A stretch of 64,000 nucleotides of DNA from an uncultured Fodinibius sp. (GCA_913056455.1 CAJXMJ010000006.1:29775-93774); one strand, 5' to 3'; shown: positions 52,976-61,708, counted from the first letter of the stretch. The notes: generated by a model not told the origin, from the letters alone. Numbers and translations are program-made.

Positions 52976-54306
52976 AACCAATAGCCGAAGAAATGGAAGC
53001 AGCGGTATTGGGGCTTGCCATGCAGGATCCGAAAGCCAGCGTTGGAATGCTCAGTGAGCTGACCATAAATGATTTTGCAGAACCTCGCCACCGTGTCATC
53101 TTTGAAGGGATTAAAACCCTGTTCAACGAGGGGAAAGAGGTTAATTCAGTAACGGTTCGAATGTACCTAAAAGAAACCAGCCAGTTGAATAAGGTGGATG
53201 GAGAGCACCTCACGGATCGACTTGTTGAGGCTGGTAGGAGTGTTAATGCGGAAGGCATACTTCAAGCATGTAGGTACCTGAAAGAATACACAACCCGTCG
53301 GGCATTTATGCATCTTTGCCATAATTATTGGCAGAAAGCCCAGGACCGGGCGAATGCTAATAGCGACCTTTTCTCAAAAGCAGGTGCGGAATTTTTTGCT
53401 CTTTTAAGCAAAGGCAGAACGAATCGAGAGTCAGATAGTACGGAAAGTATTATTGACGCTGTGACCACTGTACAGCAACCCTTTGATGATAGCGAACGCA
53501 TTTATATCGGAAATGATGTCGATCAAATCATCAAAGGGTTCCAGCCCGGGGAGTTAGTCATCGTTGCCGGAAAGACGTCCCATGGGAAAAGCGCATTTAC
53601 CCAAAACCTGATGGTCAACTGTGCCAAGCACCACGGTCATGTCGCCTTATTTACCTTAGAAATGACCAAGCAGGAAGTGAATGAACGGGTACTGGCGATG
53701 GAGTCAGGGGTCCCGTTGGAGGTAATAACAGAGAGAACGCTTAACGATCAGGAATCAGAGCAACTTGAAAAAACAGGCTCCAGGATCAAAAACTTTCCAT
53801 ACAGCTACACGATTGTAGACGATGGAGGCATAACAATAGAGCGCTTATATGCTTCGGCGCGCCGGATAAAATTGCAAAAAGATACGAAGCTGATCATTGT
53901 AGATTACCTGCAAAAGGTGAACGCTCAGGCCAATACCCGAGAGCAAGAAGTAGCAAAGATATCTGGCATGCTCAAAGAAATCGCCATGGAACTTGAGATA
54001 GTGGTAATCGGCTTAAGTCAGTTTAATCGGCAAGCTTCGAGCGGCTACAGTGATCGCCCGCAGTTGCATCAACTCCGGGAGTCCGGGGCCATAGAGCAAG
54101 ATGCCAATAAAGCCTTGATCCTATGGAACCCAACCGTTGATGGGATAACACATTTTAAAACCGGCAGTGCGGAAGGACGTTGGGCAGGCAAGCCAACGAG
54201 AAATGTCGTTGAGGTCCATGTCGCTAAAAACAGAGGGGGTCGAACGGGGCGCGCAAAGGTGGGATTTGATGGTAGTAAACAGCGGTTCTATAATCTAAAC
54301 CAGTAA
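52972..54306 (+). CDS. DnaB-like replicative helicase
   Basis: A 444-residue two-domain helicase: an N-terminal DnaB domain (EAAVLGLAMQDPKA, residues 9-22) and a RecA-fold motor with Walker A GKTSHGKS (200-207), ALFTLEMT, Walker B LIIVDYLQ and the conserved LSQFNR. It probably unwinds the element's own DNA during replication. It is an element-specific copy, since it sits in the coupled operon with AlpA and the initiator. Confidence 0.85.
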   Translation: MKPIAEEMEAAVLGLAMQDPKASVGMLSELTINDFAEPRHRVIFEGIKTLFNEGKEVNSVTVRMYLKETSQLNKVDGEHLTDRLVEAGRSVNAEGILQACRYLKEYTTRRAFMHLCHNYWQKAQDRANANSDLFSKAGAEFFALLSKGRTNRESDSTESIIDAVTTVQQPFDDSERIYIGNDVDQIIKGFQPGELVIVAGKTSHGKSAFTQNLMVNCAKHHGHVALFTLEMTKQEVNERVLAMESGVPLEVITERTLNDQESEQLEKTGSRIKNFPYSYTIVDDGGITIERLYASARRIKLQKDTKLIIVDYLQKVNAQANTREQEVAKISGMLKEIAMELEIVVIGLSQFNRQASSGYSDRPQLHQLRESGAIEQDANKALILWNPTVDGITHFKTGSAEGRWAGKPTRNVVEVHVAKNRGGRTGRAKVGFDGSKQRFYNLNQ

Positions 54307-54319
54307 TGGGATAACAGTA

Positions 54320-54631
54320 ATGATTTCCGCTGAAGAGTTACATCAAAAGATACTTGAGAAGTATCCTGACTTTCAGGTACCTAAACATAATACCTGTGAA
54401 GAATTTTATTATCCCCCAAGGCCACCACTGACACTGGAAGAATTGGAATTACTGGAAATGGGATATCCTGTGAAGCCGAGTTTTGATCCCTTTAGAGACG
54501 ATGAATCAAAAGAATATTCGCACAAAATAGTAGGTCAGATATTTAACAAAATGGATAAGAAAATTGAGATTGATTTTTTTGAGTCTGTGAGCATAGGCCC
54601 TAAAAACTTGAATTTACTTGAACCAATTTAG
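54320..54631 (+). CDS. unrecognised small acidic protein
   Basis: A 103-residue acidic, Pro-containing protein with no known domain. It follows the helicase by 13 bp and precedes the DUF2280 gene by 5 bp on the same strand. Confidence 0.5.
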   Translation: MISAEELHQKILEKYPDFQVPKHNTCEEFYYPPRPPLTLEELELLEMGYPVKPSFDPFRDDESKEYSHKIVGQIFNKMDKKIEIDFFESVSIGPKNLNLLEPI

Positions 54632-54636
54632 ACCGT

Positions 54637-55035
54637 ATGGCCACCCTTAAAAACAACCATAAGTCGTTTATAGTCAAAGAGTTAGCATGCTTTACGACCC
54701 CCTCTGAGATTGCTGGGCGAGTTCAAGAAGAATATGGGGTTACCGTTACGCTCTCTCAGCTCTCTTTTTATAACCCCGAGAACGCTCAGGCGTGCTATCA
54801 GCTATCAGAAAAATGGAGGCATCTGTTCCAGGAGACGCGGGACGATTTTATAGAGGGAATCATCCAAATCCCGATAGTCCATAAGCAATATCGGTTGTCA
54901 CAGCTGCAGAAGAACTATGAGATGCTATATGAGAGAGGGGAGTATATACAAGCCGTGAAAGTACTGGAGCAAGCGGCCAAAGAGATGGGAGGAGTGTACG
55001 GAGATATCCAATCAATGACTGAAAGCCAAAGGTAG
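54637..55035 (+). CDS. DUF2280 protein, probably cut short by an amber codon
   Basis: A 132-residue protein matching DUF2280 (SFIVKELACFTTPSEIAGRV, then WRHLFQETRDDFIEG and AVKVLEQAAKEMGGVYGDI). The family is found beside phage terminase genes. The TAG at 55033 is followed in the same frame by 25 protein-like codons (including NFYEEINEKIRRTILEEDGE) up to a TGA at 55111, so one CAG-to-TAG change may have truncated the protein. No terminase large subunit follows. Confidence 0.7.
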   Translation: MATLKNNHKSFIVKELACFTTPSEIAGRVQEEYGVTVTLSQLSFYNPENAQACYQLSEKWRHLFQETRDDFIEGIIQIPIVHKQYRLSQLQKNYEMLYERGEYIQAVKVLEQAAKEMGGVYGDIQSMTESQR

Positions 55036-55113
55036 GAAAAAAAGAAAAACTTTTATGAAGAGATTAACGAGAAAATCAGAAGAACTATTTTGGAGGAAGA
55101 TGGCGAGTTGTGA

Positions 55114-55314
55114 CCTAAATTCTCGTGCAATACCCATCCTTCCTGGTCTAAAGATGGAAGGCTTTCCTATTTAGAATCTTGGTATGGTATATGGATTGAT
55201 GGGAAATTATTTTATCCCCATAACACAAGCCTTAGCACCCCATCTTGGTCGTATGATAGCAAACATCTGGTTGCTTCGATTGGAGATTCGACTTCACAAG
55301 GATCACTCTATTAA
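55114..55314 (+). pseudogene. remnant with repeated HPSWSKDG/TPSWSYDS pattern
   Basis: A 66-codon open frame without a start codon between a TGA at 55111 and a TAA at 55312. It reads protein-like, with THPSWSKDGRLSYLESW and STPSWSYDSKHLVASIGD about 30 residues apart. This repeat looks like two blades of a WD40/PD40-type beta-propeller. It is probably a gene fragment left where phage packaging genes would otherwise stand. Confidence 0.35.
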
Positions 55315-55389
55315 ATCAGTCTTACTGATACAACAGCAACACCGCTTGTTCAAGGAACTGGGTCATATAATTAAATGATCATTTTTACT

Positions 55390-55722
55390 TTATTTTGGCC
55401 AATTTTCACCTTCATTTCTAGATTCTTGACGTCTTTGCCAACCTTCTTCAAGAGAATCTATTCGTTCCTGTAACCCCTCTATTCTACTTTTAAGAGATTG
55501 CAAAACAGATTTAAGTTCATCTTCTGAATCAATTAAAAAGTAACCATTAGTATTACTACCAATTGGTATACTCTCATCGAGAATAGCTTCTCTGATTAGT
55601 TCGCGCGTAGGTTCTGCTGTTCTTCCTGCATCTAATCCGAGTGATGCGCCTATATCATCAGCATTTTGATAATTTTGAGAGCCATCATCGAGTTGTTGAA
55701 TTAAATCTTGGATAGTTGCCAT
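55390..55722 (-). CDS. small winged-helix-like protein with coiled coil
   Basis: A 110-residue protein from Met at 55722 (an ATG at 55728 adds two residues). Residues 20-75 (TRELIREAILDESIPIGSNT, then GYFLIDSEDELKSVLQSL) resemble the small regulator domain found in phage helicase-control genes; a coiled coil follows. It lies just outside the third attC site, so it is probably resident element DNA rather than a cassette gene. Confidence 0.5.
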   Translation of the reverse strand: MATIQDLIQQLDDGSQNYQNADDIGASLGLDAGRTAEPTRELIREAILDESIPIGSNTNGYFLIDSEDELKSVLQSLKSRIEGLQERIDSLEEGWQRRQESRNEGENWPK

Positions 55723-55759
55723 AATCATTTATTAAAATAGTTGAAAAGATTATTTGACC

Positions 55760-55886
55760 GTATAACGACCAGGCGCATAAGCTGCACACGCACTTCTATT
55801 GAATTAACAACTAACGAAAGATGAATTTTAAAACCAAGAGCGGCAAAGAATTGGCGAGGCGTGTCCGCTTAATGCGTTGGTTAGGG
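55760..55886 (-). repeat. integron attC recombination site A
   Basis: A 127-bp imperfect dyad. Outer ends are GTATAAC (55760-55766) and GTTAGGG (55880-55886), close to the R'' RYYYAAC and R' GTTRRRY consensus. Inner arms GCGCATAAGCTGCACACG and (reverse complement of the right side) ACGCATTAAGCGGACACG pair with the small bulges typical of attC. It closely resembles sites B and C in length and sequence. The stop codon of the DUF5677 gene lies inside its end. Confidence 0.85.
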
Positions 55887-56795
55887 GTTGTTTTCTATGC
55901 GTATTTTGTTAAAATCTTCTCGAATATTCTTGACATACCATATTGAAAACTCTTTGACTTTATCTGGCTTGAAGTGATTTAAATAGGATGTATAAATTTC
56001 TATATTTATTGAAACCAATAAACTTGTTGTAACATTTAGCTTTTCCCATGTACGTAATAAAGGGAGACTTAATTCAGGCCTTTTAGAGGATAGATCAAAT
56101 CTGGAATGCAAAAGATTATTGTGATGGACATCTCCTGAAAAATATCTATAGAAAATTTGATACCAGCTTGATAAACCTACTTCTGAAGCAAGTTGTTCAA
56201 TATCTTTTGGTCCATCACGTAAATAATACCAATCGGGGTTAAAATTATATTCCTTATTAAATGCTTTGATTTCCTCTCTAATCTTTTTAAAAGTGCCATC
56301 CGATAATATTTTTCGGACTAACTTGAGACGTTTTTTCACATCTTCTTCTTTGTAAAAAGAATCCATATCTGGAGGATCAAATTTTCCTCCTTTCATTTTA
56401 GATCTAAAGTCCTTTCCCTGTTGTGAAGATTTCAAAAACTTCTTTAATGTTTTTTCTTCATCCTTCCAGTAAAAATAGAAGTAGGATTTACCTCTAAATT
56501 CGCTGTTTTCATCCATTATATATTTGACATAGAAAGTGTTCTCAATAAGCACTCTCATTAAAGGATTGCAGGACTCTTCTATTCCATTTCCAACTAAAGT
56601 GGTTATTGAATCAGTTAATTCAATATTTTTATGTAAAAATGGAATTAATGGGAGAGTCTCTGAAAAATTATTTCGTTCTTCAAGACAATGTTCTAAAACT
56701 TCAAATCCATAGTTGTTAACTTTTTGTAAAAGGTTAAGATAGAACTCTAATTCTGGATGGTCTTTGAATGATTCTCCATCGATGAATCTGCTCAT
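55881..56795 (-). CDS. DUF5677 family protein, integron cassette gene
   Basis: A 304-residue helical protein with the layout of DUF5677 (a long helical bundle, NPLMRVLIENTFYVKYI, and a conserved SGDVHHNNLL). The function is unknown; members turn up in accessory and defence contexts. It fills a cassette: ATG 26 bp from the edge of attC B, stop inside attC A. In the orientation I favour (array read on the minus strand) it is a normal sense cassette gene. Confidence 0.7.
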   Translation of the reverse strand: MSRFIDGESFKDHPELEFYLNLLQKVNNYGFEVLEHCLEERNNFSETLPLIPFLHKNIELTDSITTLVGNGIEESCNPLMRVLIENTFYVKYIMDENSEFRGKSYFYFYWKDEEKTLKKFLKSSQQGKDFRSKMKGGKFDPPDMDSFYKEEDVKKRLKLVRKILSDGTFKKIREEIKAFNKEYNFNPDWYYLRDGPKDIEQLASEVGLSSWYQIFYRYFSGDVHHNNLLHSRFDLSSKRPELSLPLLRTWEKLNVTTSLLVSINIEIYTSYLNHFKPDKVKEFSIWYVKNIREDFNKIRIENNP

Positions 56796-56820
56796 TGTTA
56801 ATGGAATTAATTTAAAAATA

Positions 56821-56947
56821 CCCTAACGACATTGCGTATAAGCTGCAGGCGCCATCGTGTTGAAATTATTTACAAGTGAAAGGTTAACTATTAAATTGGG
56901 AGTTGCAAGGATAGGCGAGGGCTGTCCGCTTAATGCGCGAGTTAGCC
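56821..56947 (-). repeat. integron attC recombination site B
   Basis: A 127-bp site with outer ends CCCTAAC (56821-56827) and GTTAGCC (56941-56947). Inner arms are GCGTATAAGCTGCAGGC and GGCTGTCCGCTTAATGCGC. It has the same length and core (TAAGC / GTCCGCTTAATGC) as sites A and C but a diverged central loop, as expected of attC sites that conserve structure rather than sequence. Confidence 0.85.
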
Positions 56948-56992
56948 AGCTACTTATTTGAGTTTATGTAACTATAAAGGGTTAATTGCAAA

Positions 56993-58147
56993 ATGAAACG
57001 AAACAGAATAATAGTATTAGGTGCAGGCTTTTCCCGTCCAGCTGGACTACCACTGGGGAATGAACTTTTCCCAGAAATTTATAAAAGAATTGAAGATCAG
57101 AATAGTACTGATAACATTTTTCAAGCCGAATTAGAAAGATACATTAACTATCGGAAAATTTGTGACAATGTAAGTTTACAGATTGAAGATATTGACTTCG
57201 AAGACTTCTTGTCCTTTTTGGATATAGAATTTGCGTTGGGGTTGAAAGGGAGTGAAACATGGAGCGAGGATGGGAATAAAGCACAAGTTTTAGCCAAAAA
57301 AATGATCGGTAAAATCATCCACGAAAAAACACCTTCGAAAGAAAATATCCCAGATTTATATCTGAAATTTGCTGATAATTTAATGCCGGGTGACTTTGTT
57401 ATAACTTTCAACTACGATGTGTTACTTGAGAGAGCTCTTGAAGCAGTTGGGAAGTCTTATCGCTTATTTCCGCACCGATATAAAGAAATTGGGAGACACT
57501 CTAATATTGTAGATAGTTCCAAAGATGAGGTTGTAGTTCTCAAAATGCATGGTTCATTAGATTGGTTTAGTCGGGCTACGTATTCAAAGTTGGAAGAAGA
57601 GTTTGAAGAGAAAAGCCATAATTTTAAACCAAGGGATCCGATTTTTGAAGATCCGGAAGTTTTTCGACCTGAGAAAATACTTTCTGGAGTTCGAAGCGAT
57701 GATGACCCATTAAGAAATATGTATAGAATTAGGGAAGTTGACTTGTTCTATTCTACAAGTGAACCATCAAGTGCTCCTTGGATTCTATCACCTTCCTATG
57801 CAAAAATATTATACGCTGATACTTTTAGAGATTTTTGGTATGGACTTGGACAAACGGGAGGATGGAATCTCGGTTTAGGTATTATTGGTTTTTCCATTCC
57901 AGAGCATGATGAATATATCCGGCAAGTACTTTACAGTATGATCAGAAATTACCAAGAATCTTGGTGGGATGATGAAATTGCTGGTATGAAAAAAAGTAAT
58001 GTTAAAATTGTCGATAAAAGAGCTGGAGAAGAGGCCAAGAATAGATTGAGGAACAGATATAATTTCGTTGACTGGGGGAAAGCCGAATTATTTTTCGACG
58101 GGCTAAGCCCTGAAACGGTGGATAGGTTTTTTGAGCATACTCGGTAG
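56993..58147 (+). CDS. SIR2-like domain protein, integron cassette gene
   Basis: A 384-residue protein with a SIR2-like Rossmann site GAGFSRPAGLP (10-20), TFNYD (Asn140) and KMHGSLDW (His186), the motif set of defence-type NADases and not of housekeeping deacetylases (no zinc-binding Cys). Such proteins often deplete NAD+ on phage sensing. The gene spans the cassette bounded by attC B and attC C; its TAG lies 2 bp before attC C. It runs opposite to the other two cassette genes, so it probably carries its own promoter. Confidence 0.75.
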   Translation: MKRNRIIVLGAGFSRPAGLPLGNELFPEIYKRIEDQNSTDNIFQAELERYINYRKICDNVSLQIEDIDFEDFLSFLDIEFALGLKGSETWSEDGNKAQVLAKKMIGKIIHEKTPSKENIPDLYLKFADNLMPGDFVITFNYDVLLERALEAVGKSYRLFPHRYKEIGRHSNIVDSSKDEVVVLKMHGSLDWFSRATYSKLEEEFEEKSHNFKPRDPIFEDPEVFRPEKILSGVRSDDDPLRNMYRIREVDLFYSTSEPSSAPWILSPSYAKILYADTFRDFWYGLGQTGGWNLGLGIIGFSIPEHDEYIRQVLYSMIRNYQESWWDDEIAGMKKSNVKIVDKRAGEEAKNRLRNRYNFVDWGKAELFFDGLSPETVDRFFEHTR

Positions 58148-58149
58148 CT

Positions 58150-58277
58150 GGCTAACAACATTGCGCATAAGCTGCACGCGAATGAATGTTGAGTTGATAA
58201 ATAATGAACGGTGAGCTAAAAAGCCAGAAAAGTGGCAAGTCTTGGCGAGGCGTGTCCGCTTAATGCACTGGTTAGGC
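58150..58277 (-). repeat. integron attC recombination site C
   Basis: A 128-bp site with ends GGCTAAC (58150-58156) and GTTAGGC (58271-58277, a perfect GTTRRRY). Arms GCGCATAAGCTGCACGCG and GGCGTGTCCGCTTAATGC pair with a bulged base. It separates the SIR2 and PD-(D/E)xK genes. Confidence 0.85.
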
Positions 58278-58280
58278 AAA

Positions 58281-59069
58281 TTAGTTCTCTCTTTTTTGTT
58301 TTTGGTGAGTGATGTACTCTTGAAAAACCTCCGGTAGTTCCTCTTCAACTGTTTCAAGAAGGTTACTTAACTCTTCTTCTGTTACTATATTTACAATAGT
58401 AAACGGAGTACCAAGAATATCATCATACCAAACTAAAGTACTTCTCTTTACTTCTGTAAGAACAGGTTCATTACTACTATCCAACTTACATTCAAACAAC
58501 TTTTCATCAGTTACAATTAATGGATAAGCTATCATATCCAACCCAAATCGGCCTTCATCCTCATTATCAATATTGGCTTTAACGGCATTTATTACTTGAT
58601 TGACACTTTCATATGCAGAATCCTTTCCAGTATTGAAGGATTGTACCACACTATGACCTGCTTCATGAGGGATTCTAAATAATTCTAGTTGGGCTTTGAA
58701 CTTTACCTTTTTTGAGAGCTCCCACATAAATTCGTTGAGTGTTCCAGTATGAGGAGTAATCGCAACATTTAGTCCAGGAGATGAAGGATGATTATGTGGA
58801 GAAGTAAAAATAATCCAAGGCTTATCAATAGATGATTTACATTCAACAAAAAATTTGAATCTAATATTTTGCTTTAAATCTTTCGGTCTTTTGGTAGCAA
58901 CTACATCGAGCTCTCTCGATTTTTCTGTAAAAGGGTCTTTATAATATGATGATTGAGTAACCTGATATCTATATTTTGAAAATTCTTTAGCTACCCTCAT
59001 TTCGAAAGGATAGCCTTCATTATTTAACCAATCTGCAACATTATCTTTCAATGAGTTTTCTTCTGACAT
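58281..59069 (-). CDS. PD-(D/E)xK nuclease-like protein, integron cassette gene
   Basis: A 262-residue protein. SRELDVVATK (Asp55) followed by FFVECKSS (Glu76-x-Lys78) is the PD-(D/E)xK metal site of restriction-type nucleases. The rest has no recognised domain. Its cassette edges are complementary: GTTAGGCAAATT (58271-58282) and AATTTGCCTAAC (59094-59105). That is the signature of the two halves of one attC in the circular form. Stop lies 4 bp from attC C. Confidence 0.65.
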   Translation of the reverse strand: MSEENSLKDNVADWLNNEGYPFEMRVAKEFSKYRYQVTQSSYYKDPFTEKSRELDVVATKRPKDLKQNIRFKFFVECKSSIDKPWIIFTSPHNHPSSPGLNVAITPHTGTLNEFMWELSKKVKFKAQLELFRIPHEAGHSVVQSFNTGKDSAYESVNQVINAVKANIDNEDEGRFGLDMIAYPLIVTDEKLFECKLDSSNEPVLTEVKRSTLVWYDDILGTPFTIVNIVTEEELSNLLETVEEELPEVFQEYITHQKQKREN

Positions 59070-59266
59070 GATTTATGAAACGGCTTAAAATTTAATTTGC
59101 CTAACCTATTCTTATACATATGAATTAATCAATATAGCTGGGACACATAATATTGCAAATGCTCCAATAAAGAGTTCAGAGGTGGTTATTCAACGTATTA
59201 TGTGTATTTTTTTTCCATCCAAAATACATAGCATGTATGCATAATAGGTATTATCTGTACTGAGTA

Positions 59267-59380
59267 TCAGGCTTTTTGCTCAAGTAATTCTTCCGAATTA
59301 ATCTTTACGCTATTGACAGCTTTGCTGACCTGATAATAATCGATGATATCATCGGGAAAGAGGGGGAGCTTACAGTAGCA
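59267..59380 (-). pseudogene. C-terminal gene remnant
   Basis: A protein-like minus-strand frame of about 37 codons ending at a TGA (59269-59267): CKLPLFPDDIIDYYQVSKAV then NSVKINSEELLEQKA. No start codon fits, and upstream sequence is not coding in this frame. It is the tail of an unidentified gene. The rest of the 59106-59493 gap shows no gene. Confidence 0.3.
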
Positions 59381-59493
59381 CGAAAAATTAACACAATTGA
59401 TAATCTTATAAATAATAAGATTGATATGGTAAGGATAAATCTATTTATTGAATTGAATTATATAAGAATAAAGCCTTTAACTAAATAATAAAA

Positions 59494-60120
59494 ATGGCGA
59501 GAAAACCATATACTGGAGGTCCTTTAAACAAGTTGAATGGGAAAGCAGGTATTAGTGCCCCATACAGGTCTGTTCCAGTAAGCAAGCTTGTAAGGAAACA
59601 TAATCCTAAAAGTGCAGCTGAACTCGAAAAATTAATAGAAGAACATGTTGGTGGCGGATGTTCTTGTGGGGTGATTAGTCAAGGAACTATTCAGGACTTT
59701 GGCAAAAATTTATATGAAGCTCAAAAAGAATATTGGGGTGAATATAAATTTACTTTAGATGAATGTATCCAATGGGAATATGATCTCTTTATTCTTCAAA
59801 TGTTAAAAGGAACAAGGATGGAAGATAAATGCAAGGAAGAACTTACTTCTAAATTAGGAAAAGATTATTCGGTAAAGGATACCAGTAATTTTATAGATGA
59901 AGAATTACGTGTAGACCTTGAAGTATATAGGGGTGAAAAATTGATAGCAGGTATTCAAGTTAAGCCTGAATCATTTAATAAAGTTCGTTCAAGTGTCCAG
60001 TTATTTAACAAAAATGCCAATGAACAATATGGATATCCTGTCTTGTACGCTGATTACAATTATGAGAAAGAAAAATTTTTAGAGCTTGATGAAATAACAA
60101 CCGAAATAAGGAAACTATAA
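59494..60120 (+). CDS. type II restriction endonuclease-like protein
   Basis: A 208-residue protein with a PD-(D/E)xK-type metal site RVDLEVYRG...IAGIQVKPES (Asp141, Gln155-x-Lys157), and GVISQGTIQDFGKNLYEAQ upstream. I associate the latter with MjaI-like (CTAG-cutting) endonucleases, from memory. It lies 45 bp upstream of a DNA methyltransferase on the same strand, the standard restriction-modification pairing. The specificity is not proven by the sequence. Confidence 0.6.
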   Translation: MARKPYTGGPLNKLNGKAGISAPYRSVPVSKLVRKHNPKSAAELEKLIEEHVGGGCSCGVISQGTIQDFGKNLYEAQKEYWGEYKFTLDECIQWEYDLFILQMLKGTRMEDKCKEELTSKLGKDYSVKDTSNFIDEELRVDLEVYRGEKLIAGIQVKPESFNKVRSSVQLFNKNANEQYGYPVLYADYNYEKEKFLELDEITTEIRKL

Positions 60121-60165
60121 GAGTTTACCCTTTGTAGACTTTAAGTAACATTTGTATATTATTTT

Positions 60166-61275
60166 ATGATGATTGAAGAGACTCAACACAGCATATTTTT
60201 TGGTAACGCGAAAAATTTATCGCGTATAGACGATAATTCAGTATCATTAGTTATTACCTCTCCTCCCTATCCAATGATAGAAATGTGGGATGATAGTTTT
60301 TCCTCTCAGAACCCACAAATTAAAAAGGCATTAGATGGTGATAAACCAATGCAAGCATTTGAGTTAATGCATAAGGAATTAGATGAAGTTTGGAAAGAAT
60401 GTAAGAGGGTTCTGTGTGATGGGGGATACGCTTGTATTAATATTGGTGATGCGACCAGAACAGTTAATAAAAAATTTCAATTATTTCCGAATCACGCGAG
60501 AATAATTTCAGCATTTCTTGATCTTGGATTTTCTGACTTGCCTAATATCATATGGAGAAAACAAACTAATGCTCCAAATAAATTTATGGGTTCTGGTATG
60601 TTGCCTCCTGGGGCATACGTAACTTTAGAACATGAATATATCTTAGTATTTCGTAATGGAAATAAGCGGGAATTTAAGTCGGAAAATAAGTCGAATCGTA
60701 GAAAAAGTGCATATTTTTGGGAAGAGCGGAATCAATGGTTTTCAGATCTATGGGATCTAAAAGGTGCACGTCAATATTTGAGTGATAATGAAGCACGAGA
60801 GCGAAGCGGTGCATTCCCTTTTGAGGTACCTTTCCGTTTAGTCAATATGTTTTCTGTAAAAGGTGATACTGTTTTAGATCCTTTTGTAGGTACTGGTACA
60901 ACTTTACTTGCTGCAATGTCATCAGGCAGGAATAGTATAGGCTATGAGATTGAAAAAAGCTTTGCACCTATTATCCAAAATACGCTGACATCAGATTCGA
61001 GTCTTGAAATAATAAATAATGCTGTTCGTAATCGAATTGTTAGTCACAAAGAGTTTGTTAAAAAAAGAATTGATGAAAAGGGAGCTGATAGTTTAAAATA
61101 TACTAATGAATGGTTCGATTTTCCTGTAATGACTCGGCAAGAGAAAACATTAGCTATTCAATTTATTAAGTCTATTGAGGAGTCAGGGAATAACACGTTT
61201 ACGGCATCTTATATTGAAGATGCAGTGTTAGACTATCTTGGTGAGCAAACTCTTTTCTCGGAAGCCGTGGATTAG
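60166..61275 (+). CDS. DNA methyltransferase (beta class, SPPY type)
   Basis: A 369-residue methyltransferase with catalytic motif IV TSPPYPMIEMWD (SPPY 32-35) before AdoMet motif I DPFVGTGTT (238-246), the order of the beta class. SPPY is most usual for N4-cytosine methylation, with N6-adenine possible. It protects host DNA against the adjacent endonuclease. The last codons overlap by 2-3 bp the convergent remnant of a second endonuclease-like gene. Confidence 0.85.
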   Translation: MMIEETQHSIFFGNAKNLSRIDDNSVSLVITSPPYPMIEMWDDSFSSQNPQIKKALDGDKPMQAFELMHKELDEVWKECKRVLCDGGYACINIGDATRTVNKKFQLFPNHARIISAFLDLGFSDLPNIIWRKQTNAPNKFMGSGMLPPGAYVTLEHEYILVFRNGNKREFKSENKSNRRKSAYFWEERNQWFSDLWDLKGARQYLSDNEARERSGAFPFEVPFRLVNMFSVKGDTVLDPFVGTGTTLLAAMSSGRNSIGYEIEKSFAPIIQNTLTSDSSLEIINNAVRNRIVSHKEFVKKRIDEKGADSLKYTNEWFDFPVMTRQEKTLAIQFIKSIEESGNNTFTASYIEDAVLDYLGEQTLFSEAVD

Positions 61276-61498
61276 AAATCAAACTGTATCGTTATACCAC
61301 CTTTCTTCTTTTCGTAGTAAATAATATCTGCATTTATTGATTCTGATAAACTATCTTTTGACCAACATACTTGGGACGTGTAGCTTGGGAGTTTTGGTTA
61401 GTAAGAGTTATTAATTGAGTTGTAGATTTTGGAAAGTTTGGAGCATCAGTTACAATCGCTTTTTTAAGCTCATTATTTTTGATTTTGCTCTCTTTCAT
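61272..61498 (-). pseudogene. broken endonuclease-like gene convergent with the methyltransferase
   Basis: The minus-strand frame from ATG 61498 gives APNFPKSTTQLITLTNQNSQ and ATRPKYVGQ, then stops. A second minus frame picks up immediately as SKDSLSESINADIIYYEKKK and GGITIQFDF, ending at TAA 61274-61272. The first block resembles the N-terminus of MjaI-family endonucleases as I remember them. The short total length and frame change suggest an internal deletion that fused the two ends of a larger gene. Confidence 0.45.
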
Positions 61499-61568
61499 AA
61501 AGTTAATACTTGATTTGAATAGTGCTTAGAATTATTAAAGGCTTTGATGATATTGATAAGGAGAGTCA

Positions 61569-61613
61569 ATGCAAAAGTTATGGTATTTCGACACTGGTAA
61601 TAAGTTTATTTAA
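61569..61613 (+). other. 14-codon leader-like ORF with strong ribosome-binding site
   Basis: AAGGAG stands 5 nt before ATG 61569, followed by codons for MQKLWYFDTGNKFI and a TAA at 61611. It ends 95 bp before the aldolase gene. It may be a leader peptide or a leftover gene start; nothing else coding is seen in 61499-61708. Confidence 0.2.
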
Positions 61614-61708
61614 CTGGTGATATCAATCTCGAAAATTGTTATAATGGCATTCGATGTTAATTACTCTTTAAAACGAAATAATTTTAGTTAAAACCCGGGA
61701 GCTACGCT

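Noticed and set aside
61600..61708. TATAAT-like promoter before the aldolase gene
   Set aside because: A TATAAT occurs near 61640, but the -35 match is weak and this lineage generally uses a different promoter consensus, so it was not annotated.
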